Of a DNA stretch of 64,000 nt, positions 1 to 8,946 are shown piece after piece. The notes under the pieces were generated by a model that saw only the letters and a list, made by a program, of their open reading frames with translations, did no database searches and had not been told where the DNA came from. Each line of letters opens with the position of its first letter. Positions within the stretch are counted from its first letter, which is position 1. The position numbers were made by a program, and so were the translations under genes. The stretch is from Streptomyces colonosanans. Lineage in GTDB: Bacteria; Actinomycetota; Actinomycetes; Streptomycetales; Streptomycetaceae. The stretch spans positions 62,001 through 126,000 of the forward strand of contig NZ_MLYP01000006.1 in the NCBI RefSeq assembly GCF_001866645.1. Reading direction: 5' to 3'.

Positions 1-20
1 GGTGCACCCTTGCCGCTCAC
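1..20 (-). CDS. ribH: 6,7-dimethyl-8-ribityllumazine synthase, 5' end only
   Basis: Only the first six codons and part of the seventh lie in the window. They read GTG then Ser-Gly-Lys-Gly-Ala-Pro, which is the N-terminus I know from Streptomyces lumazine synthases. A GGAG ribosome binding site sits just upstream of the GTG, in the 19 bases after ribBA. The position as last gene of a ribE-ribM-ribBA-ribH operon fits lumazine synthase, which condenses the pyrimidine and butanone-phosphate precursors made by RibBA and its partners. The call rests on very few residues plus context. Confidence 0.75.
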
Positions 21-39
21 GTGTCTCCTCCGTGCTCTC

Positions 40-1329
40 TTACTGGTCGCCGCAGGCGGACACGGCGGTCGTGTCCAGCCAGGGCAGGTCGTGCCCCATC
101 CGGTCCCGCTTGGTGCGCAGGTAGCGGAAGTTGTGCTCGCCCGCCTGCACGGGCGTCGGTTCCCGTCCGGTGACCTTGAGGCCGTGCCGGAGCAGGGCGT
201 CGGTCTTGTCGGGGTTGTTGGTCATCAGCCGCACTCCGCGCACGCCGAGATCCTGCAGGATCCGGGCGCCGGCGGCATAGTCGCGGGCGTCGGCGGGCAG
301 GCCCAGCTCCAGGTTGGCGTCCAGCGTGTCGTGGCCGCGCTCCTGGAGTTCGTACGCACGCAGCTTGGACAGCAGCCCGATGCCGCGTCCCTCGTGGCCC
401 CGCAGATAGACGACGACGCCTCGGCCCTCGGCCTGGATGCGCTTCAGGGAGTTCTCCAGCTGGGGGCCGCAGTCGCAGCGCAGCGAGTGGAAGACGTCTC
501 CGGTGAGGCATTCGGAGTGGACGCGGACGAGGACGTCCTCGCCGTCGCCGATCTCGCCGTGGACGAGGGCGACGTGCTCGACGCCGTCGCGGGTGGAGCG
601 GTAGCCGTACGCGGTGAACGTGCCGAATGCCGTGGGCAGTTGGACCTCGGCCTCGCGGCGGACGGTGGGCTCGGAGGTGCGGCGGTAGGTGATCAGGTCC
701 GCGATGGAGATGATCGTCAGACCGTGCTTGCGGGCGAACGGGATCAGCTCGGGCAGGCGCAGCATGCGGCCGTCCTCGCCGGCGATCTCCACGATCGCGC
801 CGGCCGGGCGCAGTCCGGCGAGCCGGGCGAGGTCGACGGCGGCCTCGGTGTGGCCGTTGCGTACGAGGACGCCGCCGGGCCTGGCGCGCAGCGGAAAGAC
901 ATGGCCGGGGCGGACGAAGTCGCCGGGGCCCGCCTCCTGCCGGGCGAGCAGCCGCAGCGTGGTGGCGCGGTCGGACGCGGAGATACCGGTGCTCACGCCG
1001 TGTGCGCCGGTCGCGTCGACGGACACGGTGAACGCCGTGCGCATCGACTCGGTGTTGTGGTCGACCATCTGCGGGAGCTGGAGGCGGTCGAGTGCCTCGC
1101 CCTCCATGGGGGCGCAGATCAGGCCGCGGCACTCGCTCATCATGAAGGCGACGATCTCGGGGGTCGCCTTCTCGGCGGCGATGACCAGGTCGCCCTCGTT
1201 CTCGCGGTCCTCGTCGTCGACGACCACGACCGGGCGGCCGGCCGCGATGTCGGAGATGGCCTGCTCGACCGGGTCGAGCGCGAAGTCCTCGATGGTGTCC
1301 GGGTGGTACAGGATCGGCACCGACGTCAT
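40..1329 (-). CDS. ribBA: Bifunctional 3,4-dihydroxy-2-butanone-4-phosphate synthase / GTP cyclohydrolase II
   Basis: This 429-residue fusion supplies both branches of riboflavin synthesis. Residues about 1-215 form the RibB domain, with the acidic [11 protein letters not shown] loop at 38-48 that binds metal and ribulose 5-phosphate. Residues about 220-420 form the RibA domain, with zinc-binding cysteines at 274, 285 and 287 (ECLTGDVF then RCDCG) and the later NNPDKTDAL segment. The ATG at 1329 overlaps the ribM stop by four bases (ATGA), implying translational coupling. The same frame stays open to 1920, but that upstream part is antisense-like arginine-rich sequence and lies over ribM, so I reject the longer form. 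Length and domain order are normal for actinobacteria. Confidence 0.97.
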   Translation of the reverse strand: MTSVPILYHPDTIEDFALDPVEQAISDIAAGRPVVVVDDEDRENEGDLVIAAEKATPEIVAFMMSECRGLICAPMEGEALDRLQLPQMVDHNTESMRTAFTVSVDATGAHGVSTGISASDRATTLRLLARQEAGPGDFVRPGHVFPLRARPGGVLVRNGHTEAAVDLARLAGLRPAGAIVEIAGEDGRMLRLPELIPFARKHGLTIISIADLITYRRTSEPTVRREAEVQLPTAFGTFTAYGYRSTRDGVEHVALVHGEIGDGEDVLVRVHSECLTGDVFHSLRCDCGPQLENSLKRIQAEGRGVVVYLRGHEGRGIGLLSKLRAYELQERGHDTLDANLELGLPADARDYAAGARILQDLGVRGVRLMTNNPDKTDALLRHGLKVTGREPTPVQAGEHNFRYLRTKRDRMGHDLPWLDTTAVSACGDQ

Positions 1330-1970
1330 GCCGGGGCTCCTTCCAGAACGGGCCGCTCTGCCTTGCGGGAGCGCAGCCACCAGTCGCGCATGCCCCACAG
1401 GACGAGTGCGCCGTAGACGATGTAGACGAAGCCCGAGAAGGCGAAGCCGTTGACGAAGTTGAGCGGGACGCCGACGGCGTCGACCAGCAGCCAGGCGAAC
1501 CAGAACTCGACCAGGCCACGCGCTTGGGCGTACATGGCGACGATCGTGCCGACGAATATGTACGCGTCGGGCCACGGGTCCCAGGACAGCGTGGGGACGG
1601 CGGTGAACAGGCCGGCCACGGCGAGCGTACCCAGGGCCGCGGTGCCCGCCAGGATCCCGCGCTCGCGCCAGGTGGCGAACCGTACGGCGATTTGGCCGTC
1701 CTCGGCCCGTCCCTTGCCGCGGTTCCACTGCCACCAGCCGTAGAGGGCCACGACCATGACGACCACCTGCTTTCCGGCGCTGCCGGAGAGATGGGACGTG
1801 GCGAAGGCGGTGAACAGGATGACTCCGGACAGGAACTGCACGGGCCAGCTCCACAGGGAGCGGCGCCAGCCGAACGCCAGGCCGACCAGGCCGATCACGT
1901 TGCCGAGCATGTCCGACCACTTGATGTGCTGGCCGAAGAGCGTGAAGGCCTCGGAGTTGAGCCAGCTCAC
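1326..1970 (-). CDS. ribM: PnuC-family riboflavin transporter (RibM type)
   Basis: This 214-residue membrane protein of the PnuC family has about seven hydrophobic helices and the family's aromatic GWWQW and W-rich segments near residues 78-85 and 130. PnuC relatives move nicotinamide riboside, but members placed inside riboflavin operons in actinobacteria (RibM) import riboflavin by facilitated diffusion. The location between ribE and ribBA under an FMN riboswitch supports that substrate. The start is a GTG at 1970 that overlaps the ribE stop by four bases. The substrate is inferred from context rather than from residues I can point to. Confidence 0.88.
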   Translation of the reverse strand: MSWLNSEAFTLFGQHIKWSDMLGNVIGLVGLAFGWRRSLWSWPVQFLSGVILFTAFATSHLSGSAGKQVVVMVVALYGWWQWNRGKGRAEDGQIAVRFATWRERGILAGTAALGTLAVAGLFTAVPTLSWDPWPDAYIFVGTIVAMYAQARGLVEFWFAWLLVDAVGVPLNFVNGFAFSGFVYIVYGALVLWGMRDWWLRSRKAERPVLEGAPA

Positions 1971-2569
1971 TTGGTGGCTCCCTGCGCAGTCAGCAGACGC
2001 TCGACGTACTTGGCGATGATGTCGACCTCGAGGTTGACGGGGTCGCCGGGCTGCTTGATGCCGAGCGTGGTCAGCGCGAGGGTCGTGGGGATGAGGCTCA
2101 CGGTGAAGCGGTCGGCTCCGGCCTCGACGACGGTGAGGCTGATGCCGTCGACAGTGATGGAGCCCTTCTCGACCACGTAGCGTGAGAGGTCCGCCGGGAG
2201 CGAGATGGTGACGAGATCCCAGTGGTCGGAGGGCTTGCGTTGCAGGACCGTGCCGGTGCCGTCGACGTGGCCCTGCACGATGTGCCCGCCGAGACGTGCG
2301 CCGACGGCGGTGGGGCGTTCGAGGTTGACCCGGGAGCCTACGGTGAGGGCGCCGAGGCTGGAGCGGTTCAGGGTCTCCGCCATGACGTCGGCGGTGAACT
2401 CGTCGCCCTCGTGCTCCACGACGGTGAGACAGACGCCGTTGACGGCGATGGAGTCACCGTGCCGGGCGCCTTCGGTAACAACGGGGCCGCGAAGCCGGAA
2501 GCGGGAGGAGTCGCCGAGGTTCTCGACGGCGGTGACCTCACCCAGCTCTTCGACGATTCCGGTGAACAC
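1967..2569 (-). CDS. ribE: Riboflavin synthase, alpha subunit
   Basis: Riboflavin synthase dismutates two lumazine molecules into riboflavin. The protein is 200 residues with two similar lumazine-binding halves: the first starts at the family's invariant N-terminus (M)FTGIVEE and contains NGVCLTV, and the second contains [10 protein letters not shown] place the start at the GTG at 2569 because riboflavin synthases begin exactly there. The frame is open to 2653, but the extra 28 residues run into the region between gene and riboswitch. It is the first gene of the rib operon and would be the first to be shut down by the FMN riboswitch about 150 bases upstream. Confidence 0.96.
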   Translation of the reverse strand: MFTGIVEELGEVTAVENLGDSSRFRLRGPVVTEGARHGDSIAVNGVCLTVVEHEGDEFTADVMAETLNRSSLGALTVGSRVNLERPTAVGARLGGHIVQGHVDGTGTVLQRKPSDHWDLVTISLPADLSRYVVEKGSITVDGISLTVVEAGADRFTVSLIPTTLALTTLGIKQPGDPVNLEVDIIAKYVERLLTAQGATK

Positions 2570-2717
2570 TTCCCGGGTCCTCCTGCCTCTTCGGGCACGG
2601 ACTCCGGGGCCTGTCGATGACGACGGCAGATAACGGGCAAGGACACCGGGCAACGCCGAACAGAGCTCGTCCGAATGGACGAGCTGGTACGGCGGCGCGC
2701 ACGAATGCCCGCCCGCC

Positions 2718-2852
2718 GCGCACTGCCTCCCATCCGGACTTTAACCGTCGGTCCAGGAATTTCACCTGGTCAACCGGCCGCTGGAGGCGGCCGGGTCGCG
2801 GACTGTAACCGCCGGTTCGGACTTTCACCGACCCCGGAGTGCGCTGCTTCTG
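2718..2852 (-). promoter_or_regulatory. FMN riboswitch (RFN element)
   Basis: On the minus strand this stretch carries the conserved RFN blocks in order: GGGGTCGGTGAAAGTCC, CCGGCGGTTACAGTCCGCGACCC, a variable GC hairpin (CGGCCGCCTCCAGCGGCCG), GACCAGGTGAAATTCCTGG, CCGACGGTTAAAGTCCGGATGGGAG, and a closing helix. It lies between the presumed promoter and ribE. RFN elements bind FMN and reduce expression of riboflavin genes when flavin is plentiful. I see no clear U-tract terminator before ribE, so control may act on translation or Rho-dependent termination. Confidence 0.95.
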
Positions 2853-3203
2853 GTACACGGTCAGTGTGCCACGCCTACCCGACGGCCATGCGGGTGAACC
2901 GCTGTGTGGTGCCTCACGTGTTCACATACTGGACATCCGTGACCGCCCGCGCCAGGCGCGATCCATCCGCCGGGAGGCACGACACCAGCCGCACACAAGG
3001 CACTTGACGTGAGCGAGGGCGTGACGACGACCGCCGGCGCGCTCGAGAACCGGCCCGACCGGAGCAACTCCTGACAAATCAGGATTTCTGGAGTGCCGGT
3101 TCACCGCTCGCCGCGCATGTCACAATTCCGCGGGCCCGGCCGGTCGTAGAGGGCGAAGGGCGTTCCACAAGGGAGCGCCCGGCGCTCGAAGGGGCTGAAC
3201 AGC
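2853..3203. other. Divergent intergenic region between rib operon and dehydrogenase gene
   Basis: This 351-base gap should hold the rib operon promoter (minus) and the promoter of the gene at 3204 (plus). Short open frames here look like chance. The one distinct element is the small palindrome at 3069-3084, listed separately. Confidence 0.6.
3069..3084. promoter_or_regulatory. Small perfect inverted repeat, possible operator
   Basis: TCCTGA-CAAA-TCAGGA is a perfect 6-bp inverted repeat with a 4-base centre, about 120 bases upstream of the plus-strand dehydrogenase-like gene and embedded in locally AT-richer sequence. No regulator gene is adjacent. It could be an operator, a small hairpin, or chance. 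Confidence 0.25.
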
Positions 3204-3962
3204 ATGACCACCATCCTGGTGACCGGCGGCACCGGCACCCTCGGCCGGCTCGTCACCGAGCGGCTGCGGGCGGACGGGCACGAGGTGCGCGTCCTGTCCC
3301 GGCACGCGCAGCCGTACGCCGTCGACCTGATCCGGGGCGGCGACGGCCTGGATGCGGCCGTGGCGGGCGTGGACGCGATCGTGCACTGTGCGAGCAGGCA
3401 ACGCGGGGGCGACGAGCAGGCCGCCGCCCATCTGATCTCCGCCGCGCGCAGGGCGGGCGTGCCCCATCTCGTCTACATCTCGATCGTCGGCGTGGACGTG
3501 GTGCCACTGGGCTACTACAAGACCAAGTACGCGGTCGAGAAGCTGATCGAGGAGTCGGGACTCGGCTGGACGATCCTGCGGACGACCCAGTTCCACGATT
3601 TTCTCGCGCAGATGTTTGAGGCCATGGGGAAGCTGCCGGTATTGCCGCTCACGGCGGGCGTGAGCTACCAGCCGATCGAGGTCGCCGAGGTCGCGAACCG
3701 GCTCGCCGAGCTGGCCGTGGGCGAGCCTGCCGGGCGGGTCGAGGCCATGGGCGGGCCCGAGGTGCGGACGCTCCCGGACCTCGCCCGGGCCTGGCTTCGG
3801 GCGACGGGACGCCGACGGCCGATGGTGAGCGTGCCGGTCCCGGGCAAGGTGCTGCGCGCGCTGCGCGCGGGCGGGCATCTGGCTCCCGCCAACGCGGTGG
3901 GCAAGGGCACGTTCGAGGAGCACCTGGTGGCGCGCCACGGCGGCGTGGCCTCGGCCCGCTGA
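3204..3962 (+). CDS. NAD(P)-binding SDR/NmrA-like protein
   Basis: This 252-residue protein has an N-terminal Rossmann fold beginning ILVTGGTGTLG (residues 4-14), the dinucleotide-binding signature of atypical short-chain dehydrogenases and NmrA-like proteins. A Tyr-x-x-x-Lys arrangement occurs in GYYKTKYAVEKLI around residue 110. Such proteins are either oxidoreductases for small metabolites or NAD(P)-sensing regulators. The substrate cannot be read from the sequence. The ATG at 3204 directly precedes the Rossmann strand, so the start is secure. It stands alone on the plus strand and is followed by an MFS gene about 150 bases later. Confidence 0.85.
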   Translation: MTTILVTGGTGTLGRLVTERLRADGHEVRVLSRHAQPYAVDLIRGGDGLDAAVAGVDAIVHCASRQRGGDEQAAAHLISAARRAGVPHLVYISIVGVDVVPLGYYKTKYAVEKLIEESGLGWTILRTTQFHDFLAQMFEAMGKLPVLPLTAGVSYQPIEVAEVANRLAELAVGEPAGRVEAMGGPEVRTLPDLARAWLRATGRRRPMVSVPVPGKVLRALRAGGHLAPANAVGKGTFEEHLVARHGGVASAR

Positions 3963-4114
3963 GGGACTCCGGTCACCGGGAGGGCGTCGCGAACGGTTCG
4001 TCGTGAGCGCCGTCCCGCGCGGTCGGCGAGGGCGTCGAGCAAACGGGAGGAACAGGGGTTCCTGATAACTTGCGCGCGCACCGGGGGCGGACACGGAGGG
4101 GGAGGTGCCCGAGA

Positions 4115-5335
4115 ATGAGCGAGATGGGCGCAGGGGTCGGTCGACTACGCGAAGTGAGGCGCGCCCGGTACGCCGTGGCCGCGGTGTTCGCCGTGCACGG
4201 CGCCGTCACCGGCTCGTTCGCCACCCGCGTTCCATGGATCCAGGACCACGCGCAGGTCAGCGCGGGACAGTTGGGCATCGCCCTCGCGTTCCCCGCGCTC
4301 GGCGCGTCCGCCGCCATGCCGCTCGCGGGCCGGATCAGTCACCACCTCGGCGCCCGCACGACGCTGCGCGGGCTGCTCGCCCTGTGGACGCTGTCGCTCG
4401 TCCTGCCGTCCCTGGCCCCGAATCTGCCGACCCTGTGCCTGGCCCTGTTCGTGTACGGCGCCTCGGCCGGCATGGCGGACGTGGCGATGAACGCGCTGGG
4501 CGTGGAGATCGAGAACCGTCTCGGCAGGTCGATCATGTCCGGTCTGCACGGCATGTGGAGCGCGGGCGCCCTGGTGGGCTCGGCGGCCGGTACGCTCGCC
4601 GCTCATCTGGGCTCCGACGCCCGGCTGCATCACGCGCTGGCGGCCGCGCTCCTGACCCTGCTGGGCGTCGTGGCCTGCAGGTGGGTCCTCGACCTGCAGG
4701 CCGCCGAGGACGAGGAACCGCCGCCCCGGTTCGCGCTGCCGCCCAGGTCGGCGCTGCTCATCGGCGCGGTCGGCTTCTGCGCGGTGTTCGCGGAGGGCGC
4801 GAGCCTGGACTGGTCGGCAATCTATCTGCGCGATCGGCTGGAGAGTTCGGCCGGTCTCGCCGCCGCGTGCACCACGGGCTTCACGCTCACCATGGCGATC
4901 GCGCGGATCGCGGGCGACAGGGTGGTGGACCGGTACGGTGCGGTCCGCACCGTACGCCTGAGCGGTGTTCTCGCCGCGCTCGGCGGACTGCTCGTCGTCG
5001 TCGCGGGCGCTCCGGCCGTGGCCATGGGCGGCTTCGCCCTGATGGGGCTCGGCATCGCCGTCGTCGTACCGCTGTGCTTCGCGGCGGCGGGCCGCAGCGG
5101 TCCGAACCCCAGCCAGGCCATCGCGGGCGTCGCGACGATCACGTACACCTCGGGTCTGATCGCGCCGAGCGCGATCGGCGGGCTGGCCCAGACGACCAGC
5201 CTGGTCGTGTCCTTCGGTCTGGTGACGGTGCTGGCGTGCGGGGTCGGGGGGTTCGCCGGTGTCCTGCGCACGGGCGACCGCGACCGTCCGAAGGTCGGTC
5301 CGCCCAGCGCGGCGGTTCCCGGCCAACGGCCCTGA
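4115..5335 (+). CDS. Major facilitator superfamily transporter
   Basis: This 406-residue inner-membrane protein has about twelve hydrophobic helices in two halves separated by a charged loop (EDEEPPPR, near residue 205). The loop after helix 2 (GRISHHLGARTTLRG) matches the MFS motif-A position, repeated in the second half as DRVVDRYGAVRTVR. The overall pattern resembles the FucP/YbjJ-like MFS subgroup with an N-terminal GSFATRVPWIQDH segment. The substrate is unknown; sugar or drug export are both possible. The start at 4115 follows a GGAGG site. The open frame extends 15 codons upstream but lacks transport-like sequence there. Confidence 0.85.
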   Translation: MSEMGAGVGRLREVRRARYAVAAVFAVHGAVTGSFATRVPWIQDHAQVSAGQLGIALAFPALGASAAMPLAGRISHHLGARTTLRGLLALWTLSLVLPSLAPNLPTLCLALFVYGASAGMADVAMNALGVEIENRLGRSIMSGLHGMWSAGALVGSAAGTLAAHLGSDARLHHALAAALLTLLGVVACRWVLDLQAAEDEEPPPRFALPPRSALLIGAVGFCAVFAEGASLDWSAIYLRDRLESSAGLAAACTTGFTLTMAIARIAGDRVVDRYGAVRTVRLSGVLAALGGLLVVVAGAPAVAMGGFALMGLGIAVVVPLCFAAAGRSGPNPSQAIAGVATITYTSGLIAPSAIGGLAQTTSLVVSFGLVTVLACGVGGFAGVLRTGDRDRPKVGPPSAAVPGQRP

Positions 5336-5514
5336 CGGACGTGAACATCGTCACAGCCGCCGACAGATGGCCGGCCGTGGGAGCGCACTCATCGGCCGCT
5401 TGGTCATACACATGAACTGCGTTCACGGATGGGACCCGGTGTACGGAGGACCGCCCGACGACCGTGACAATGGTTCGGACAGTTCTTCATGTACAGAGAA
5501 AGCGAAGCCTCACC

Positions 5515-6891
5515 ATGGACCTCGGCGTGCGCTGGAAGCTGCACGGTGACGGGCGCACGCCCGCGCCGGGGGCGGTCGTCCGCCCCGATGAACGGCTCTC
5601 CTGGCCCCGCACGGTAGGACTCGGCGCCCAGCATGTGGTGGCCATGTTCGGGGCAAGCTTCGTGGCTCCCGTGCTGATGGGGCTCGACCCCAACCTCGCG
5701 ATCATGATGTCCGGCGTCGCGACCGTGATCTTCCTGCTGGCGACCCGCGGCCGGGTGCCCAGCTACCTCGGCTGCTCGCTCTCCTTCGTGGGCGTCGCCG
5801 CGGTGATCCGGGCGCAGGGCGGCACCAGCGCGACGGTGACCGGCGCGGTGTTCGTCGTGGGCGTGGTGCTGTTCCTCGTGGGCCTCGCGGTCCAGCGGTT
5901 CGGGGCGCGGATCATCCACGCGGCGATGCCGCCGATCGTGACCGGCGCGGTCGTCATGCTGATCGGGTTCAACCTCGCCCCCGTGACCGCGTCCACCTAC
6001 TGGCCGCAGGATCAGTGGACCGCGCTGCTGGTGATGCTCTTCACGGGTCTGGCCGTGGTGGGCCTGCGCGGCTTCTGGTCGCGTGTCGCGATCTTCCTGG
6101 GGCTGGTCTTCGGCTACGGGATCTCCTGGGCGTTCGACCGGATCTTCGGGAAGATCCACTCGGTGGACGCGAGCGGCAAGCTCACCGACCACTGGCGCCT
6201 GGACCTGTCGGGCGTCGGCCACGCGGACTGGATAGGCCTGCCCTCCTTCCACGGCCCGTCCTTCCAGTGGTCCGCGATCCTGGTCGCCCTGCCCGTGGTG
6301 ATCGCACTGGTCGCCGAGAACGCCGGGCACGTCAAGGCCGTCGGTGAGATGACCGGCGACCCGCTGGACGACAAGCTGGGCACGGCGATCTCCGCGGACG
6401 GTGTCGCCTCCATGCTCTCGACCGCGGTCGGCGGCCCGCCGAACACGACGTACTCCGAGAACATCGGCGTCATGGCCGCCACCCGCGTCTACTCGACCGC
6501 CGCCTACTGGGCAGCGGCCGGCTTCGCGCTCCTCTTCGGCCTCTGCCCGAAGTTCGGCGCGATCGTGGCCGCCATCCCCGGCGGAGTGCTCGGCGGCATC
6601 ACCGTCATCCTGTACGGCATGATCGGCCTGCTCGGTGCGCAGATCTGGACCAAGTCCAACGTGGACCTGCGCAACCCGCTGAACCTGGTGCCGGCCGCCG
6701 CGGGCATCATCATCGGCGTCGGCAACGTCACCATGAAGTTCACCGACACCTTCTCCCTCAGCGGCATCGCGCTGGGCACGCTGGTCGTCATCACCGGTTA
6801 CCACGCGCTGCGGGCCCTGGCCCCCGCGCACCTCAAGACGCAGGAGCCGCTGCTGGACTCGGGCACGTCCTCGTACAACGAGGAGTCCTAG
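5515..6891 (+). CDS. NCS2-family uracil/xanthine permease
   Basis: This 458-residue membrane transporter of the nucleobase:cation symporter-2 family (UraA/XanQ/PurP fold) has about fourteen hydrophobic segments. The conserved AENAGHVKAVGEMTG block (starting near residue 268) matches the family's substrate-binding helix signature, and GGPPNTTYSENIGVMA near 305-320 matches the helix-10 signature, in which Asn-Thr-Thr-Tyr-Ser-Glu-Asn is typical of uracil permeases. Likely substrate is uracil or a purine base, coupled to protons. I chose the ATG at 5515 (MDLGVRWKLHGDG). An upstream ATG at 5464 exists but lacks support. A 12-bp-stem terminator follows at 7048. Confidence 0.92.
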   Translation: MDLGVRWKLHGDGRTPAPGAVVRPDERLSWPRTVGLGAQHVVAMFGASFVAPVLMGLDPNLAIMMSGVATVIFLLATRGRVPSYLGCSLSFVGVAAVIRAQGGTSATVTGAVFVVGVVLFLVGLAVQRFGARIIHAAMPPIVTGAVVMLIGFNLAPVTASTYWPQDQWTALLVMLFTGLAVVGLRGFWSRVAIFLGLVFGYGISWAFDRIFGKIHSVDASGKLTDHWRLDLSGVGHADWIGLPSFHGPSFQWSAILVALPVVIALVAENAGHVKAVGEMTGDPLDDKLGTAISADGVASMLSTAVGGPPNTTYSENIGVMAATRVYSTAAYWAAAGFALLFGLCPKFGAIVAAIPGGVLGGITVILYGMIGLLGAQIWTKSNVDLRNPLNLVPAAAGIIIGVGNVTMKFTDTFSLSGIALGTLVVITGYHALRALAPAHLKTQEPLLDSGTSSYNEES

Positions 6892-6930
6892 TGCCGCGGC
6901 AGGCGACGTTTGCCCGTTGAGGAGCGGCGT

Positions 6931-6985
6931 CGTGGGGGCACCTCCCGCTCTGTGGGTCCCCGTGCTCGAGCGAGGCCGAGAGGCC
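6931..6985. repeat. Dispersed Streptomyces repeat, copy A
   Basis: The stretch contains GGGCACCTCCC (6936-6946) followed by GCTCGAGCGAGGCCGAG (6964-6980). The first core recurs (as GGGAGGTGCCC) at 26804 and 28265, and the second recurs with one change at 51747. These are the short GC-rich dispersed repeats I know from Streptomyces intergenic regions. It lies downstream of the permease gene. Confidence 0.6.
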
Positions 6986-7047
6986 GGGTTCCAGCCGGAG
7001 TGGCCCCCGTCGTAGTAGACGTGCGTCCGGGGTCCGCGCCCTTCAGG

Positions 7048-7081
7048 ACGCGTCCGGCGCGCGGTCAGCCGCCGGACGCGT
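7048..7081 (+). terminator. Terminator-like hairpin after the NCS2 permease
   Basis: A perfect 12-bp stem, ACGCGTCCGGCG paired with CGCCGGACGCGT, encloses a 10-base loop. No U-run follows, as is common in Streptomyces. The rest of 6892-7202 holds only the dispersed repeat copy A and, presumably, the promoter of the next gene. Confidence 0.6.
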
Positions 7082-7202
7082 AAGCCCGACACGTGCGCTC
7101 CCCTTTCCGTCCCCCGGCCGGCCCAGCGCCGGGTTCCCCCGTTTCGGGGAAGCCCGTGGGCCGGTGCCGTTCCGGTCAGCCCAGGGCTGCGACCCTGCCC
7201 CC

Positions 7203-7877
7203 ATGGTGCGGTTGGAGCAGTTCACCACGGAAGTGGCCGCGGTCGTCTCACGGATGCGCGCGCTCGACAAGGCCTGGCCGCCCGGCGACGGCGTCGCGGT
7301 CTTCAACCGCGTCTACCTCACCGTCACCGAGGAGGCCGGACGCCGTCCGGACGCCGGGGGTTGCACGGACCGGCGAGCCGCGATCGCGCTGGACGTGCGG
7401 TTCGCAGAGCGCTATCTGACGGTGGCCGAGGAGGGGTGTCCGCCCGCGTGCTGGCGGCCGCTGTTCCTGTTCCGGCGCCATCCCGGCGTACGGCCCGTGC
7501 AGTTCGCGCTCGCCGGTATCAATGCACACATCGGGCACGATCTTCCGCTCGCCGTCGTGGACGCCTGTCGTACTCTCGGCTGCGAACCGGCCGAGCTGGA
7601 GAACGAGTTCGACGACGTGGGCGACATCCTCGTCTCGCTGGAGGACCGTGTCCTCGAGGATCTGACGCCCGGCCCCGATCTGCTCCGGATCACCGACCCG
7701 CTGACCCATCTGCTCGGCTCATGGAGCCTGGAGCAGTCGCGCGAGGCCGCCTGGGCGGCAGCGCGCGCTCTGTGGGCCCTGCGGGAACTGCCGGAGATCG
7801 CCGAGGAGTTCGCGCGGCGTCTGGACACGGCGATGGGCTTCGCGAGCCGGATGCTGCTCACGCCCCTTCCGGGCTGA
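7203..7877 (+). CDS. DUF5995 family protein
   Basis: This 224-residue soluble protein matches the DUF5995 family as I remember it: PPGDGVAVFNRVYLTVTEE near the N-terminus, then a central FALAGINAHIGHDLPLAVV segment whose Asn-Ala-His motif is the family's most conserved part. No biochemical function is established to my knowledge. No signal peptide or membrane segment is visible. The ATG at 7203 (MVRLEQFTTEVAAVV) is preferred over an upstream start because the preceding residues are non-conserved. It stands alone between a permease and an oxidoreductase gene. Confidence 0.8.
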   Translation: MVRLEQFTTEVAAVVSRMRALDKAWPPGDGVAVFNRVYLTVTEEAGRRPDAGGCTDRRAAIALDVRFAERYLTVAEEGCPPACWRPLFLFRRHPGVRPVQFALAGINAHIGHDLPLAVVDACRTLGCEPAELENEFDDVGDILVSLEDRVLEDLTPGPDLLRITDPLTHLLGSWSLEQSREAAWAAARALWALRELPEIAEEFARRLDTAMGFASRMLLTPLPG

Positions 7878-8000
7878 TCCGACGCCTCCTACAAGAGAAA
7901 CTCACCCAAGAACCGCCGTAATTACCCTGTATCTCCGGAACTTGCGTGCGATCACAGTAAGTTGACCGGCGGAAACTCGCGATCACGAAGGAGCACCACC

Positions 8001-8930
8001 ATGACGACCCGTCTGGGACTCGGCCTCCCTCAGATGCGGCAGTACGACCTGGGCAAGGATGTGCCCGACGTGGCGCGTGCCGCGGAGCGTATCGGATACG
8101 ACAGCCTGTGGGTGTTCGAGCGGGCCCTGTTCCCGGAGCCGGCCACCCAGGGGCTGTACGGCATCGAGGGCATGCCCTGGCCGGACTCCTACCGGCATGT
8201 GGCGGACCCGCTGGTGACGCTCGCGCTGGCCGCGACGGCCACCGAACGGGTCCGGCTGGGCAGCAGTGTGCTCGTGGCACCGCTGCACACACCGTTCCAG
8301 CTCGCCAAGGCCCTCGCCTCGCTGGACGCGGCCAGCGGTGGGCGGGTGATCGCCGGCTTCGGCACCGGCTGGTCCCTCGACGAGTACGCGGCTGCGGGAA
8401 TCCGGCCGTTCAAGGAGCGCGGCCGGGTCCTGGACGAGGTGATCGACGTCTGCCGGGCGGTATGGGGGCCGGACCCGGTGCACTACACCGGCCGGATCAC
8501 CGGCATCGACTCGGCCCTGGTCGGCCCCAAACCGGCCCGGCCGATCCCGATCCTGCTGGCCGCCAGCTCCCGCAGGGCACAGGAGCGGCTCGTCGATCAC
8601 GCCGACGGCTGGCTGCCGGTGGGCGCGGGCGTGGAGCAGATCGCGAGCCAGTGGCGTGCGCTGAAGGACCTGGCCGCCGAACGCGGACGCCGGGAGCCGA
8701 TCCAGACGGTGCTGCGGGCCAACGCGCGCTGCTCGGCCAAGTCCTACGAGGGCGCCGACCGGCCTGCCTTCCACGGCAGCGCCGACCAGATCGTCGAGGA
8801 CCTTCTCGCCCACGCGGAGATCGGCATCGAGGAGATCCTCGTCGAACTGCAGGCCACCGCGCGCGATGCCCAGGAACTCAAGGACACCGCCGCGGAGGTG
8901 TACGAGAAGGCGCGGGCGGCCGGGCTCTGA
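8001..8930 (+). CDS. LLM-class (luciferase-like) F420-dependent oxidoreductase
   Basis: This 309-residue TIM-barrel protein of the bacterial-luciferase-like family has the strands typical of the F420-dependent branch: LGLGLPQ at the start, ERIGYDSLWVFER near residue 30, TERVRLGSSVLVAPLHTPFQLAKALASLD near 80-110, and the family glycine motif GRVIAGFGTGWSLDEY near 115-130. It probably transfers hydride between F420 (or FMN) and an unknown organic substrate. Start 8001 follows AAGGAG. Its stop codon sits in the loop of a hairpin that serves as a convergent terminator with the next gene. Confidence 0.9.
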   Translation: MTTRLGLGLPQMRQYDLGKDVPDVARAAERIGYDSLWVFERALFPEPATQGLYGIEGMPWPDSYRHVADPLVTLALAATATERVRLGSSVLVAPLHTPFQLAKALASLDAASGGRVIAGFGTGWSLDEYAAAGIRPFKERGRVLDEVIDVCRAVWGPDPVHYTGRITGIDSALVGPKPARPIPILLAASSRRAQERLVDHADGWLPVGAGVEQIASQWRALKDLAAERGRREPIQTVLRANARCSAKSYEGADRPAFHGSADQIVEDLLAHAEIGIEEILVELQATARDAQELKDTAAEVYEKARAAGL

Positions 8931-8938
8931 CCGCCCGC
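8912..8938. terminator. Hairpin between convergent genes, overlapping a stop codon
   Basis: GCGGGCGG (8912-8919) pairs with CCGCCCGC (8931-8938). The oxidoreductase's last codons and stop lie inside the stem-loop. The next gene on the minus strand ends at 8947, so one structure could terminate both. Confidence 0.5.
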
Positions 8939-8946
8939 ACCGGGGC

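Noticed and set aside
1330..1920. N-terminal extension of RibBA to 626 residues
   Set aside because: The extension overlaps ribM in another frame and is Arg/Pro-rich; the ATG at 1329 has the ATGA coupling typical of the operon.
2861..3067. Small minus-strand frame of 68 codons upstream of the riboswitch
   Set aside because: It lies where the rib promoter should be, has no ribosome binding site and no resemblance to a known leader peptide.
5411..5423. TGAAC-TGC-GTTCA inverted repeat before the NCS2 permease
   Set aside because: Only five bases per arm; too short to separate from chance, although the position 90 bases upstream of the start is suitable for an operator.
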